A stretch of 64,000 bases of DNA from Paenibacillus segetis (GTDB lineage Bacteria; Bacillota; Bacilli; Paenibacillales; Paenibacillaceae), in NCBI RefSeq assembly GCF_014639155.1, contig NZ_BMFT01000001.1, forward strand, positions 434,001 to 498,000, in the 5' to 3' direction. Of this stretch, positions 24,842-33,946 are shown one piece after another (within the stretch, counting starts at the first letter, position 1; each line of letters starts with the position of its first letter). The translations under genes and the position numbers were made by a program. The notes below the pieces were generated by a model. That model was not told the origin of the DNA. It worked only from the letters and a program-made list of their open reading frames with translations, and ran no database searches.

Positions 24842-25437
24842 TTACGATTGTGATTGCCGAGGATCAGCGGATGTTGCTGGGTGCTCTGGCTTCCCTGCTT
24901 GATTTAGAAGAAGATATGACAGTAGTTGGCAAGGCAAGTAACGGTGAGGATGCGGTGAAGCTCGTCCATCTTCATAGACCTGATATTTGTATTATGGATA
25001 TTGAAATGCCACTTAAGAATGGATTGGACGCGGCTGAGGAACTGAAAGGAATGGGCTGTAAAGTGGTGATTCTTACGACTTTTGCCCGTCCTGGATATTT
25101 TGAACGAGCGCTAAAAGCAGGGGCTAATGGCTACCTACTCAAAGACAGTCCTAGTGAGGAACTGGCGACCTCCATTCGTAGCATCATGGCTGGACGACGT
25201 ATCTATGCCCCGGAATTAGTGGACGACTACGGTGGTCAAGAGAATCCATTGACTCAAAGAGAGAATGAAGTGCTAGGCATGATTGCAGACGGGAAAAATA
25301 CGAAGGAGATCGCAAGTGAGTTGTATATCACAACCGGTACCGTTCGGAATTATATTTCCGTTATTCTTGAGAAACTAGATGTTAGCAACCGGATTGAGGC
25401 GATTACACGCTTCAAAGAGAAGGGTTGGTTCAAATAG
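24838..25437 (+). CDS. desR: DesR-type response regulator
   Basis: A 199-residue NarL/FixJ regulator. The receiver domain (about 1-120) has phospho-acceptor D54 in CIMDIEMP, acidic AEDQ near the start, and K in YLLKDSP. The LuxR-type HTH (about 135-195) reads LTQRENEVLGMIADGKNTKEIA and VRNYISVILEKLDVSNR. It should activate the upstream desaturase after phosphorylation by DesK. Its 3' end overlaps the convergent LysR gene by 8 bp. Confidence 0.92.
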   Translation: MITIVIAEDQRMLLGALASLLDLEEDMTVVGKASNGEDAVKLVHLHRPDICIMDIEMPLKNGLDAAEELKGMGCKVVILTTFARPGYFERALKAGANGYLLKDSPSEELATSIRSIMAGRRIYAPELVDDYGGQENPLTQRENEVLGMIADGKNTKEIASELYITTGTVRNYISVILEKLDVSNRIEAITRFKEKGWFK

Positions 25438-26314
25438 GGGAAGTATTGTCCCCGCTAAAGCTTTCTATAAACTTGGCAGCTATTGTGGAGAGATATTTAT
25501 CTTTCATCCATATGGCTGCTATTTGCGTGCGCAGATTGTCACATTCAATCTCTTTATATATAAGATTCGTATTATTGGCCAGCTCGAAGGTGGTTCTTGT
25601 AACGATTCCAATTCCAAGCCCCGCGTTGGCCCACAGGAGCGTTGTACGAGCATCGTCATTTTTACAGAAAATATTGGGCTCAAAGCCATGAGCTGAACAA
25701 GTCTCTCGGATGAGCTGCTCAAACCTGCGGTAAATGATAAGCGGCTTATCTTGTAGCTCTGTGACATCGATGGTGGATTTCGCCCGGTCCCAATCATATT
25801 CTGGAGTCATTACGGCAATCATCGGTTCAGGATCAGCATATTTATAGCCCAGATTGCCCAAATTAAATGGGGTTCTGACAATGCCAACCTCGACAATCCC
25901 TTTGCTTAATAGGTCGATGATCATAAATGTGTTACCTTCATGGATTTCAAATTTGACGCCTGCATAGTTCCGATGGAATTCGGAGAGCCTGTCATTTAAA
26001 AGAGTAGCCCCTGACGAGGACACGGTCCCGATGGAGAGGGTTCCTTTTAGACCTTTTCCTAGGTCCTTCATTTCTCTTGTAGTGGAATCACTCAACTCTA
26101 AGATTTGTTTCGCCCTATTCTGCAAAATGATTCCGGCCTCGGTAAGCTGAATTCTTCGCGGTCCACGTTCCACTAATTTGACCCCAAGCTCATCCTCTAG
26201 CTGCTTAAGCTGTTGGCTTAGCGGGGGTTGGGCCATTTGTAGTTTTTTGGCTGCAGAAGTGATTTGACCTTCCTCTGCAATCGCTAGAAAATACTTCAAT
26301 TGCCGGATATCCAT
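25430..26314 (-). CDS. LysR-family transcriptional regulator
   Basis: A full-length (294 aa) LTTR: the N-terminal HTH (MDIRQLKYFLAIAEEGQITS, PPLSQQLKQLEDELGVKLVER) and a periplasmic-binding-like effector domain (about 90-290; LSIGTVSSSGATLLNDRL). The ATG has a strong AAGGAGGG site. It is divergent from the ABC exporter genes with 138 bp between, and LTTRs often regulate the divergent neighbour. The effector is unknown. Confidence 0.9.
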   Translation of the reverse strand: MDIRQLKYFLAIAEEGQITSAAKKLQMAQPPLSQQLKQLEDELGVKLVERGPRRIQLTEAGIILQNRAKQILELSDSTTREMKDLGKGLKGTLSIGTVSSSGATLLNDRLSEFHRNYAGVKFEIHEGNTFMIIDLLSKGIVEVGIVRTPFNLGNLGYKYADPEPMIAVMTPEYDWDRAKSTIDVTELQDKPLIIYRRFEQLIRETCSAHGFEPNIFCKNDDARTTLLWANAGLGIGIVTRTTFELANNTNLIYKEIECDNLRTQIAAIWMKDKYLSTIAAKFIESFSGDNTSPI

Positions 26315-26452
26315 GGTTGTCCCTCCTTAGATATATTAAATTCGTATGGGAGTTATATCTTTCTAATATTTTATATATGTCAGATTGTATGTCATAATCA
26401 TAGCGGATCATGGGTAATAGTCAAATGATTCAATAATTACTTAGATTGGGTG

Positions 26453-28204
26453 ATGGTAACTTTGCTGAAGCTTGTGACATTCTTGAAACCGTACAGAAAA
26501 GAAAGCATTATCGGCCCCATCTTCAAGCTGTTTGAAGCGATATTGGAGCTGTTGCTACCGACGATTGTGGCCTTAGTTATCAATCACGGTGTAGGACAGG
26601 GCGATACCTCGTATGTACTAAAAATGGGTGGTTTAATGTTACTCATGTCCATCTTGGGGTTTGGCTGCTCCATGGTCTGTCAATATTATGCGGCTCGTGC
26701 CTCACAAGGTTTTGGTACTAACCTGCGTAATACGATGTTTAAACATATCTCATCGCTTTCTTATGCTGAGTTGGATCAATTCGGCACGCAATCATTAGTT
26801 AATCGAATTACGAATGATGTGAATCAGCTTCAACTAGCCGTTGCGATGCTAATCCGTCTAGTCATCCGTGCTCCGTTCATTTGTATCGGAGCGATTATTA
26901 TGGCGATGATCCTTGATTTCAGATTATCGCTTATTCTACTGGCTGCTACGCCTATATTTGGTATCATTTTATATTTGATCATTACCCGTTCAGCACCGCT
27001 GTATCGTAGTTATCAACGGAAGTTGGATAAGCTTGCTCTCGTCCTGAGTGAGAATTTAACTGGTGTAAGAGTTATTCGCGCCTTCGCCAAGAGTAGAGCA
27101 GAACGGCAACGTTTCAATGCGTCTTCGGAAGATATTACCCATACGGCGATTCGTGTCGGCCGTGTCTCGGCATTATTGAGTCCGATGACCACGCTTGTAG
27201 TGAACGGGGCTATTATCGCGATTTTGTGGGTCGGTGGTATACATATTAATCATGGCACACTTTCACAAGGCGAAATTATTGCTTTTATCAACTATATCAC
27301 GCAAATTTTATTGGCTCTGATCGTCGTTTCCAATTTGGTCATCATATTTACCAAAGCCTCTTCTTCAGCGAGCCGGGTTAATGAAGTGCTGGCTGTGACG
27401 TCTTCAATTCAAGGTACCGATCAAGCTGCGAGTGGTAACATGGAAATGATAAAGCCAGACGTTCCAGTCATCGAGTTTGACAAAGTCTCATTTGGCTACA
27501 ATACAACGGGTGAGATGGCGTTGTCTAACATTTCTGTAGCGATTCATCATGGGGAAACAGTGGGTATTATTGGCGGTACAGGTATGGGGAAGTCAACTTT
27601 TATTAACTTAATCCCGAGATTTTATGATGCCACTGAGGGGGAAGTGAAGGTTGATGGGGTCAATGTGAAGGACTACCCGTTACGCCAGCTCCGTGAAAAA
27701 ATCGGGATTGTTCCACAAAAGGCGGTGCTGTTTAGTGGAACGATTGCGGAGAATATCCGCTGGGGCCATGAGCAAGCTACCGATCAAGAGGTTAAGCTTG
27801 CGGCAACTATTGCGCAGGCAGACGAGTTTATCTCCAAGCTTCCAGAGGGCTATCAAACGGTGATCTCGCGTGGCGGTGGGAACTTATCAGGCGGGCAGAA
27901 GCAACGATTAACGATTGCCCGTGCTGTCGCGGCGAGACCTGAGATTCTAATTCTGGATGACTCCTCCAGTGCGCTGGATTTTGCTACAGATGCTGCATTA
28001 AGACGAGCTATTAAGGAGCACAGCGGGGGGATGACCTTGCTATTGGTATCTCAACGGGTTAGTACGGTTCAACATGCAGATAAAATTATTGTGTTTGATG
28101 AAGGACGTATTGTTGGAATAGGCCGTCATGAAGAACTCCTTCAGGGCTGTGACGTCTATAGAGAAGTTTGCAATTCGCAGCTCTCAAGTCAGGAGGTGGG
28201 CTAA
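26453..28204 (+). CDS. ABC exporter half-transporter, subunit 1
   Basis: A 583-residue fused type I exporter: six membrane helices (about 1-310) and an ATPase domain (about 345-580). Walker A is GGTGMGKS, signature LSGGQKQR, Walker B LILDDSSSALD. The residue after the Walker B Asp is Asp where catalytic Glu is usual, making one nucleotide site degenerate. With the next gene it forms a BmrCD/TM287-288-like heterodimer, probably exporting a drug or lipid. ATG 26453 (or GTG 26450) has a poor ribosome binding site. The stop overlaps the next start by 1 nt. Confidence 0.9.
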   Translation: MVTLLKLVTFLKPYRKESIIGPIFKLFEAILELLLPTIVALVINHGVGQGDTSYVLKMGGLMLLMSILGFGCSMVCQYYAARASQGFGTNLRNTMFKHISSLSYAELDQFGTQSLVNRITNDVNQLQLAVAMLIRLVIRAPFICIGAIIMAMILDFRLSLILLAATPIFGIILYLIITRSAPLYRSYQRKLDKLALVLSENLTGVRVIRAFAKSRAERQRFNASSEDITHTAIRVGRVSALLSPMTTLVVNGAIIAILWVGGIHINHGTLSQGEIIAFINYITQILLALIVVSNLVIIFTKASSSASRVNEVLAVTSSIQGTDQAASGNMEMIKPDVPVIEFDKVSFGYNTTGEMALSNISVAIHHGETVGIIGGTGMGKSTFINLIPRFYDATEGEVKVDGVNVKDYPLRQLREKIGIVPQKAVLFSGTIAENIRWGHEQATDQEVKLAATIAQADEFISKLPEGYQTVISRGGGNLSGGQKQRLTIARAVAARPEILILDDSSSALDFATDAALRRAIKEHSGGMTLLLVSQRVSTVQHADKIIVFDEGRIVGIGRHEELLQGCDVYREVCNSQLSSQEVG

Positions 28205-29946
28205 TGGGAACCAAGGAAACATGGCAAAGGTTGCTTAAATATGTAAGTAGATATAAGAGTTCGGCATTCTGGGCGATTCTGTGCGCGGTGATCAGTGTAA
28301 TTGCTAGTCTCATTGGACCATTTATGATCGGTCGTGCTATTGACGAGATGGTTGGACCTGGGGATGTAAATTTCTCAGGGGTAACGACATTGCTGATCGG
28401 ACTGGCGTTTATTTATTTGATTGGAAGTCTATTTGGCTGGCTGCTCACTTATCTAACGAACCGTATTGCATACCAGACGGTTAATGATATGCGGAGTGAT
28501 TTGTTTGATCATATGAACGTGCTCCCACTTAAGTTCCACGACCGTCATCCCCATGGAGATAGCATCAGCCGTTTCGTTAATGACATGGATGCCGTGTCGG
28601 ATGGACTGTTACAGGGGATCTCGACATTTCTGACGGGGATAATCACCATCGCAGGTGCCATTGGGTTCATGTTATATATCAGTCCGATGATGACATTGGT
28701 CGTGCTTTTATCCGCATTGGTGACTTACTTTGTGGCGAGATTTATTACGATGCGTTCTCAAGCGCTCTTCCGGCAACAGGCTCAAATCTTAGGTGGCTTG
28801 AATGGATACGCAGAGGAAATGATCGGCGGTGGCAAGGTAATTCAAGCGTTTCACTATGAAGATCGGTCCTTTGAGCAATTTAAGTCTAAAAATGAGGAGC
28901 TCTATCAAGCGGGTGTGAAGTCGCAGTTTTATGGCTCATTGTCTAATCCATCAACACGATTGGTTAATAATATTACATTCTCGGTTATTGCTACGATTGG
29001 GAGTATGGCGGTTATTTTATCTAAAATATCGGTGGGTGATTTATCTAGTTTTCTTATTTATTCTAATTTGTTTGCTAAGCCTTTTAACGAAATCACTGGG
29101 GTATTAACACAATTTCAGGCGGCAACAGCCTCGGCTCAGCGTATTTTCACCATACTTGATCTGCCACCGGAAATACCGGATGCAGTTGCTGATACGGAGG
29201 AACTGGAGCATGCTCAAGGGACGATCAAGTTTGATCATGTGAAATTTGCTTATGTTCCAGAGCGTCCACTCATTACGGATTTCAGTCTAGAGGTGAAGCC
29301 GGGAACCCGGATCGCTATCGTTGGACAGACAGGTGCGGGTAAGACGACCCTTGTTAACCTGTTGATGCGGTTCTACGATGTGGACGGTGGCTCTATTTTG
29401 ATAGATGGCGTCAACATTAATGAGATGAGCCGCGATAGCCTGCGGCGTAAATTCGGTATGGTATTGCAGGAAACGTGGCTGTTTACGGGCAGCATTCGCG
29501 ATAATATTGCATACGGTAAGCCAGAGGCTACGGAGGAAGAGATTATTGCTGCGGCGAAGGCAGCTAATGCGCATAGCTTCATCAAGCGGTTACCGCAGGG
29601 TTACGATACTGAAATCAGCGGAACAGGCGATAGCTTGTCCCAAGGACAGAAGCAACTGCTCACGATCGCACGTGTAATGCTGGTTGATCCGCCGATGCTT
29701 ATATTGGATGAGGCGACGAGCAGCATCGATACCTTGACGGAAATCCGTATTCAGAAGGCGTTCCTGAAGATGATCGAGGGACGTACCAGCTTTGTGATCG
29801 CACATAGGCTCTCCACGATCCGCGAGGCTGACCTAATTCTGTACATGAAGAATGGCGATGTCGTCGAGAGTGGCAGTCATCAGGAGCTTTTAGCGAGCGG
29901 TGGACATTATGCTCAGTTGTATAATAGCCAGTTTGCTACGGCGTAG
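28204..29946 (+). CDS. ABC exporter half-transporter, subunit 2
   Basis: A 580-residue fused exporter. The membrane domain (about 1-315) contains DRHPHGDSISRFVNDMD, and the ATPase has Walker A GQTGAGKT, Walker B LILDEATSSID with catalytic Glu, but signature LSQGQKQ where LSGGQ is usual. The variant signature here and the Asp-for-Glu change in subunit 1 would lie in the same composite site, the standard pattern of asymmetric heterodimers. ATG 28204 follows AGGAGGTGGG inside the end of subunit 1; the ORF upstream of it is not translated. Confidence 0.92.
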   Translation: MGTKETWQRLLKYVSRYKSSAFWAILCAVISVIASLIGPFMIGRAIDEMVGPGDVNFSGVTTLLIGLAFIYLIGSLFGWLLTYLTNRIAYQTVNDMRSDLFDHMNVLPLKFHDRHPHGDSISRFVNDMDAVSDGLLQGISTFLTGIITIAGAIGFMLYISPMMTLVVLLSALVTYFVARFITMRSQALFRQQAQILGGLNGYAEEMIGGGKVIQAFHYEDRSFEQFKSKNEELYQAGVKSQFYGSLSNPSTRLVNNITFSVIATIGSMAVILSKISVGDLSSFLIYSNLFAKPFNEITGVLTQFQAATASAQRIFTILDLPPEIPDAVADTEELEHAQGTIKFDHVKFAYVPERPLITDFSLEVKPGTRIAIVGQTGAGKTTLVNLLMRFYDVDGGSILIDGVNINEMSRDSLRRKFGMVLQETWLFTGSIRDNIAYGKPEATEEEIIAAAKAANAHSFIKRLPQGYDTEISGTGDSLSQGQKQLLTIARVMLVDPPMLILDEATSSIDTLTEIRIQKAFLKMIEGRTSFVIAHRLSTIREADLILYMKNGDVVESGSHQELLASGGHYAQLYNSQFATA

Positions 29947-30008
29947 ATTGATTATCGAGTTGGATGAACAAGTTTTGAACATGAACTTTTAGAGAGAGAA
30001 ATCTGTGA

Positions 30009-30014
30009 TATAAT
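30009..30014 (+). promoter_or_regulatory. Candidate -10 upstream of the aroD leader
   Basis: TATAAT in a TGATATAAT context lies about 100 nt before aroD, with no matching -35. If used, the transcript would run through the terminator hairpin at 30041-30075 before reaching aroD. Confidence 0.35.
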
Positions 30015-30040
30015 CATATAAATTGTTCTTTCGGAACATC

Positions 30041-30075
30041 AAATGGTTTGCCCTTATCTTAGGCAAACCGTTTTT
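30041..30075 (+). terminator. Terminator between the ABC exporter operon and aroD
   Basis: AAATGGTTTGCC pairs with GGCAAACCGTTT, followed by TTTT. It may simply end the exporter operon, or act as an attenuator in an aroD leader. A smaller hairpin TTGTTC-TTTC-GGAACA lies just upstream. Confidence 0.8.
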
Positions 30076-30116
30076 ATTTGGATACATAACAGTAAGAGAA
30101 GAAAGGAACTTAATCT

Positions 30117-30881
30117 ATGAGTAGAACAGTAACGATCAAAGATGTGACTCTAGGAGAAGGCGCACCCAAAATTTGCGTTCCCATGGTAGGAAAGAGACTG
30201 GAGCAATTACAGGATGAGGCAACACACCTAACAACACTTGATCTGGATATTGTGGAATGGCGGGTCGATTTCTTTGAACAAGTGGAGAACATCGATGCGG
30301 TTACCGGGGCTTTGACGCAGATTAGGTCCATTCTGGGGGACATTCCGTTGTTATTTACGTTTCGAAGTGCCAAAGAGGGCGGCGAGAGAGAAGTAAGTAC
30401 TGCATTTTATTTTGAGCTAAATAGAGCTGTTGCTGTAACGGGAGAGGTCGAACTTATAGATGTAGAGCTGTTCAATGAGGAGCAGGCGATCAAGGAACTG
30501 ATTAGTGTAGCTCATGCACATAAAGTATTTGTCATTATTTCTAATCATGATTTCGACAAAACCCCACCGAGGGATGAAATTGTATCGCGCTTGAAGAGAG
30601 CACAGGATTTAGGCGGGGATATCCCGAAAATAGCAGTGATGCCAACAAGTCCGAGCGATGTGCTGACCTTGCTCGAAGCAACATGTAGGATGAAGGAACA
30701 ATATGCCGATCGACCGATCATCACGATGTCGATGGCAGGTACAGGCGTCATCAGCCGCCTAGCGGGGGAAGTATTCGGCTCAGCGCTAACCTTCGGTGCC
30801 GCTAACCAGGCCTCTGCCCCAGGGCAAGTACCGGTAGCGGAATTACGCAGCATGCTGAACCTGCTACATCGCAGCTTGTAG
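30117..30881 (+). CDS. aroD: 3-dehydroquinate dehydratase, type I
   Basis: A 254-residue class I dehydroquinase of the shikimate pathway that forms 3-dehydroshikimate through a Schiff base. H144 (ISNHDFDKTP) and the Schiff-base Lys K171 (IPKIAVMP) match the H143/K170 pair of the family. The substrate-contact regions WRVDFFE and TFRSAKEGG are present, as is the C-terminal FGAANQASAPGQ. AAAGGAAC precedes the ATG. aroK lies convergently downstream. Confidence 0.95.
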   Translation: MSRTVTIKDVTLGEGAPKICVPMVGKRLEQLQDEATHLTTLDLDIVEWRVDFFEQVENIDAVTGALTQIRSILGDIPLLFTFRSAKEGGEREVSTAFYFELNRAVAVTGEVELIDVELFNEEQAIKELISVAHAHKVFVIISNHDFDKTPPRDEIVSRLKRAQDLGGDIPKIAVMPTSPSDVLTLLEATCRMKEQYADRPIITMSMAGTGVISRLAGEVFGSALTFGAANQASAPGQVPVAELRSMLNLLHRSL

Positions 30882-30888
30882 GGACAAG

Positions 30889-30906
30889 GGGACAGGTTCC
30901 TGTCCC
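30889..30906. repeat. GGGACAGG-TT-CCTGTCCC inverted repeat
   Basis: A perfect 8-bp inverted repeat with a preceding GGGACAA sits between convergent aroD and aroK and may act as a terminator for both. Related GGGACA/TGTCCC sequences recur after the pullulanase gene (56334-56380). Confidence 0.6.
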
Positions 30907-30913
30907 TCTGTTC

Positions 30914-31450
30914 CTAGAGATCTAGCGTTTGGATGAGATGGTCGGCGGCTTCTTCGAATCCGAGTCCGTCAATATTAACGGAGGCATGATTTGAGGAGTA
31001 TGAGTTCTGACGGGTATAGAATAGTTGTTCTATTTCTTCCATGCTTTTGTTCTGGAGAATGGGTCTGCTATCTATGATCAAGTGTAGTCTTTGTTTCCAT
31101 GTTTCCCAGGAAATATTAAGATAGACAACGTTGGACGTCGACAGACAGATATTTTTAATCTCATCCTGCAGGAACGCACCACCACCAAGAGAAATAATTT
31201 TATGCTGCGAGTTGCTACATACATCGAGAATATAGTCTTTTTCCATTTGGCGAAACGCCTTTTCCCCAAGAGACTGGAATATTTGCGTCACAGGCATTCC
31301 GTATTTTTGCTCGATTTGAGCATCAACATCAATAAAATCACGACCTATTTTCTTAGCGAGATGTTGACCAATCGTGGTTTTCCCCACGCCCATAAAACCA
31401 ATTAAGACAATATTTTTATCCTTTTGAGCTATTTCCTCATGGGACAGCAA
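30914..31450 (-). CDS. aroK: Shikimate kinase
   Basis: A 178-residue P-loop kinase that makes shikimate-3-phosphate. Walker A is GFMGVGKTT, shikimate-binding Asp in FIDVDAQIE, the GEKAFRQMEK motif, the SLGGGAFL loop and the lid DSRPIL are present. I set the start at TTG 31450, 9 nt after AAGGAG; the GTG at 31459 abuts that site. It is convergent with aroD, so two shikimate-pathway genes sit together. Confidence 0.92.
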   Translation of the reverse strand: MLSHEEIAQKDKNIVLIGFMGVGKTTIGQHLAKKIGRDFIDVDAQIEQKYGMPVTQIFQSLGEKAFRQMEKDYILDVCSNSQHKIISLGGGAFLQDEIKNICLSTSNVVYLNISWETWKQRLHLIIDSRPILQNKSMEEIEQLFYTRQNSYSSNHASVNIDGLGFEEAADHLIQTLDL

Positions 31451-31609
31451 TCCGACCACTCCTTAACGATTCAGTACTCATTGTGTTTGACACTCATTAT
31501 AAGGTCAACAAGAAATTACATCAATAACTCTATGAAAACAGGACTCCAAACCATTTTCAATACTTCACTAGGATTGGTTTGTGTTTGATTCCAGTTTCTA
31601 ACACACATT

Positions 31610-31795
31610 TATAGGGAAAAACTCCCGTTAATTTGCTGAGAGGACCCCTCATTACAAGTTTAACTGGAATACCTCCTGTTAATTCAATCGATCATACCCA
31701 CAATGGGCTTGAAGTGCAAAATTAGATGGAGATATTCCAGTTAAGTTACCCTAGAGTTGGATGGCCCCATAATTAAATGGAGAATTTCCTGTTAT
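31610..31795. repeat. Composite four-unit palindromic repeat, copy C
   Basis: Units of 22 bp start at 31610, 31661, 31723 and 31774 (spacing 51, 62, 51). Units 1 and 2 carry GGGAAAAACTCCC or GGAATACCTCC and units 3 and 4 carry GGAGATATTCC or GGAGAATTTCC, the inverse orientation. It fills the 436-bp gap between aroK and the SGNH gene; apart from it I see only the aroK promoter region and a GGTCTC-rich hairpin near 31845-31880 that may end the SGNH transcript. Confidence 0.85.
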
Positions 31796-31886
31796 TTATC
31801 CTTAATCTACTATTTGGTGTTGATCCATAACCATTTAGAACAAGAAAAGAGACCTTCAGCAGGTCCCTTTCTTCTTGTTCATATAT

Positions 31887-32642
31887 TTATTCATATGCTA
31901 AATCGTTATGGTCCTGCAGTAAGAATTGATAGTTGGTTCGGATGAACTCAAGAACTTTATCACAAATAATCTGGTGACCCGCTTTATTAGGATGGATGCC
32001 ATCTACACAAATAAATTTGGTGAAATCAGGATGTTCAAGGAAGGCTCCTCTTACATCGATATATTTGGTTTTAGTCATTTCAGACACTTTAATAATCGTC
32101 GAATTGTATCTTTCTTGCCACCAATAAATTTTGGTGACGCTCCCCAGCCATTTCATGATGTTGGTCTCAGCTTCAGGATTATTCTGGCTAACCCATTTGA
32201 AGTATTTGTCAGCGTTTAAAGGGGGAAGGCTCATTAAGATCGGTGTGATCTGTTGACTTTTTAGAAAATGAATCGTTTCCGTCAGCATTTTCTCAAATAC
32301 GGTGAAATCAGTCTTAGGGTTGTGTAGCGCATCTGGGTTGTCGGCAATTTCATTCCAATGGAAATCACAATCGTTACCACCATACTCGATCAGCACAATA
32401 TTAGGTTTGTCCTTCACAATGTCTTTCTTCAGATTGCCGATTCCTTTGATCAGCGTATTGCCAAACCTTGCTGTATTTCGGACGGCGCCTTTAAGTTTAT
32501 CCTGTAGAAGTGATACATAATTGTCTTCGAGTATAACGTACTTGCTTCTCACTTCATCATAAATTACACCCTTGGAAATGGAATCTCCGGAAACAATATA
32601 TTTAAAATTATCAGTTAAAAACTCCTTGTTAATTTCATTCAT
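31887..32642 (-). CDS. SGNH/GDSL-type hydrolase, 251 aa
   Basis: A cytosolic SGNH hydrolase. Block I is IVSGDSISKG (catalytic Ser near residue 20), block III IEYGGNDCDFHW and block V CVDGIHPNKAGH with the Asp-x-x-His dyad. These enzymes are esterases on acylated sugars or lipids; the substrate is not readable. No signal peptide is present. GGGGTG lies upstream of the ATG. It is divergent from the oxidoreductase gene. Confidence 0.85.
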   Translation of the reverse strand: MNEINKEFLTDNFKYIVSGDSISKGVIYDEVRSKYVILEDNYVSLLQDKLKGAVRNTARFGNTLIKGIGNLKKDIVKDKPNIVLIEYGGNDCDFHWNEIADNPDALHNPKTDFTVFEKMLTETIHFLKSQQITPILMSLPPLNADKYFKWVSQNNPEAETNIMKWLGSVTKIYWWQERYNSTIIKVSEMTKTKYIDVRGAFLEHPDFTKFICVDGIHPNKAGHQIICDKVLEFIRTNYQFLLQDHNDLAYE

Positions 32643-32798
32643 AGTAACACCCCGTTTCCAAACTGCTCAATAACTTGATTGTAATGCAGTTACAAGGATG
32701 AACGCAAGTATGGACAGGAGCTATCGCGAATGAGAGAATGTATTTATAATCAGATATAGTCGGAAATAATAGTCGAAAACAAAGGGGATGTGATAACT

Positions 32799-33785
32799 GT
32801 GATACGATTCGGTATTATTGGAACGAACTGGATAACTGAGCGCTTCATCCAATCTGCAATGGAGACAGAGCAATTTGCTCTGACTGCGTTATACTCCCGT
32901 ACGGAAGAAAAGGGCAAGGCTTTTGCTGCTAAATTTAATGATCCCAAAGTATATACAGATTTAGAACAAATGGTAGCAAGCGATCAGTTGGATGCTGTTT
33001 ATATCGCTAGCCCTAACTCATTTCATGCTGAGCAGGCTATTCTTTGCATGAATCATGGGAAGCATGTTCTTTGCGAGAAGCCGATGGCTTCCAATGTGTC
33101 AGAAATGCAAAGAATGATCGAGGCTGCTCGTAGTAACAACGTGGTGTTAATGGAAGCCATGAAATCTACGCTTATGCCTAACTTAAGAGTGATTAAGGAC
33201 AATCTGTATAAAATAGGTCGTGTTCGTCGCTATTTTGCAAGCTACTGTCAATATTCCTCCCGGTATGATGCCTTTAAGCAAGGAACCGTTCTGAACGCAT
33301 TTAATCCCATTTACTCCAACGGTTCTTTGATGGATTTGGGTACGTATTGTATTTATCCTATGGTTACACTGTTCGGCAAGCCCGATTCTATCCAAGCTGT
33401 CGGCGTTCAGCTCTCTTCAGGTGTTGATGGGGAGGGAAGTATGGTGCTTAAGTATAAGGATATGGATGCGGTTATTATGTACTCCAAAATTGCCGATTCT
33501 TACTTGCCAGCAGAGATTCAAGGCGAGAACGGTACTTTAGTTATTGATAAGATCAATCAGCCCTATAGTGTGAAGATTCATTATCGAGACGGGACGATTG
33601 AAAACCTTACTCAGCCGCAATATCAAGAGTCCATGTATTATGAAGCCGAGGAGTTTATCGAATTGATTCAGACGGGTTGTCGTGAAAGTAGTATCAACTC
33701 ATGGAGTAATTCGCTTATGGCCGTAGAAATTATGGACGAAGCTAGACGACAGATAGGGCTTACTTTCCCAGCGGATTTAACCTAA
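32799..33785 (+). CDS. Gfo/Idh/MocA-family oxidoreductase
   Basis: A 328-residue NAD(P)-dependent oxidoreductase. The Rossmann start is IRFGIIGTNWITERFI, the conserved catalytic-lysine motif is CEKPMASN (about 91-98), and the C-terminal alpha/beta domain includes SNGSLMDLGTYCIYP. Substrate is probably a sugar or inositol derivative. GTG 32799 is chosen, 10 nt after GGGGA; GTG 32790 overlaps the site. It is related to the pair at 60-62 kb. A strong terminator follows. Confidence 0.88.
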   Translation: MIRFGIIGTNWITERFIQSAMETEQFALTALYSRTEEKGKAFAAKFNDPKVYTDLEQMVASDQLDAVYIASPNSFHAEQAILCMNHGKHVLCEKPMASNVSEMQRMIEAARSNNVVLMEAMKSTLMPNLRVIKDNLYKIGRVRRYFASYCQYSSRYDAFKQGTVLNAFNPIYSNGSLMDLGTYCIYPMVTLFGKPDSIQAVGVQLSSGVDGEGSMVLKYKDMDAVIMYSKIADSYLPAEIQGENGTLVIDKINQPYSVKIHYRDGTIENLTQPQYQESMYYEAEEFIELIQTGCRESSINSWSNSLMAVEIMDEARRQIGLTFPADLT

Positions 33786-33801
33786 TAGCAAATTTATTTA
33801 C

Positions 33802-33839
33802 AAACTTCTCTAACCGAAATGGTTAGGGAAGTTTTTTTT
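33802..33839 (+). terminator. Terminator after the oxidoreductase gene
   Basis: AAACTTCTCTAACC pairs with GGTTAGGGAAGTTT around GAAAT, followed by a run of T. Confidence 0.9.
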
Positions 33840-33946
33840 GTGATGAGGTAGAGACTTTACATAGTTTAATCCCTAGTTAACACTGTCCTGATAAAATTTT
33901 AACAAACGTACCTAATTATACCTGTAGTTCAGAAAGGAAGCTTGTG

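Noticed and set aside
28168..28203. Upstream extension of ABC exporter subunit 2
   Set aside because: It would overlap the end of subunit 1 with no ribosome binding site; ATG 28204 follows AGGAGGTGGG.
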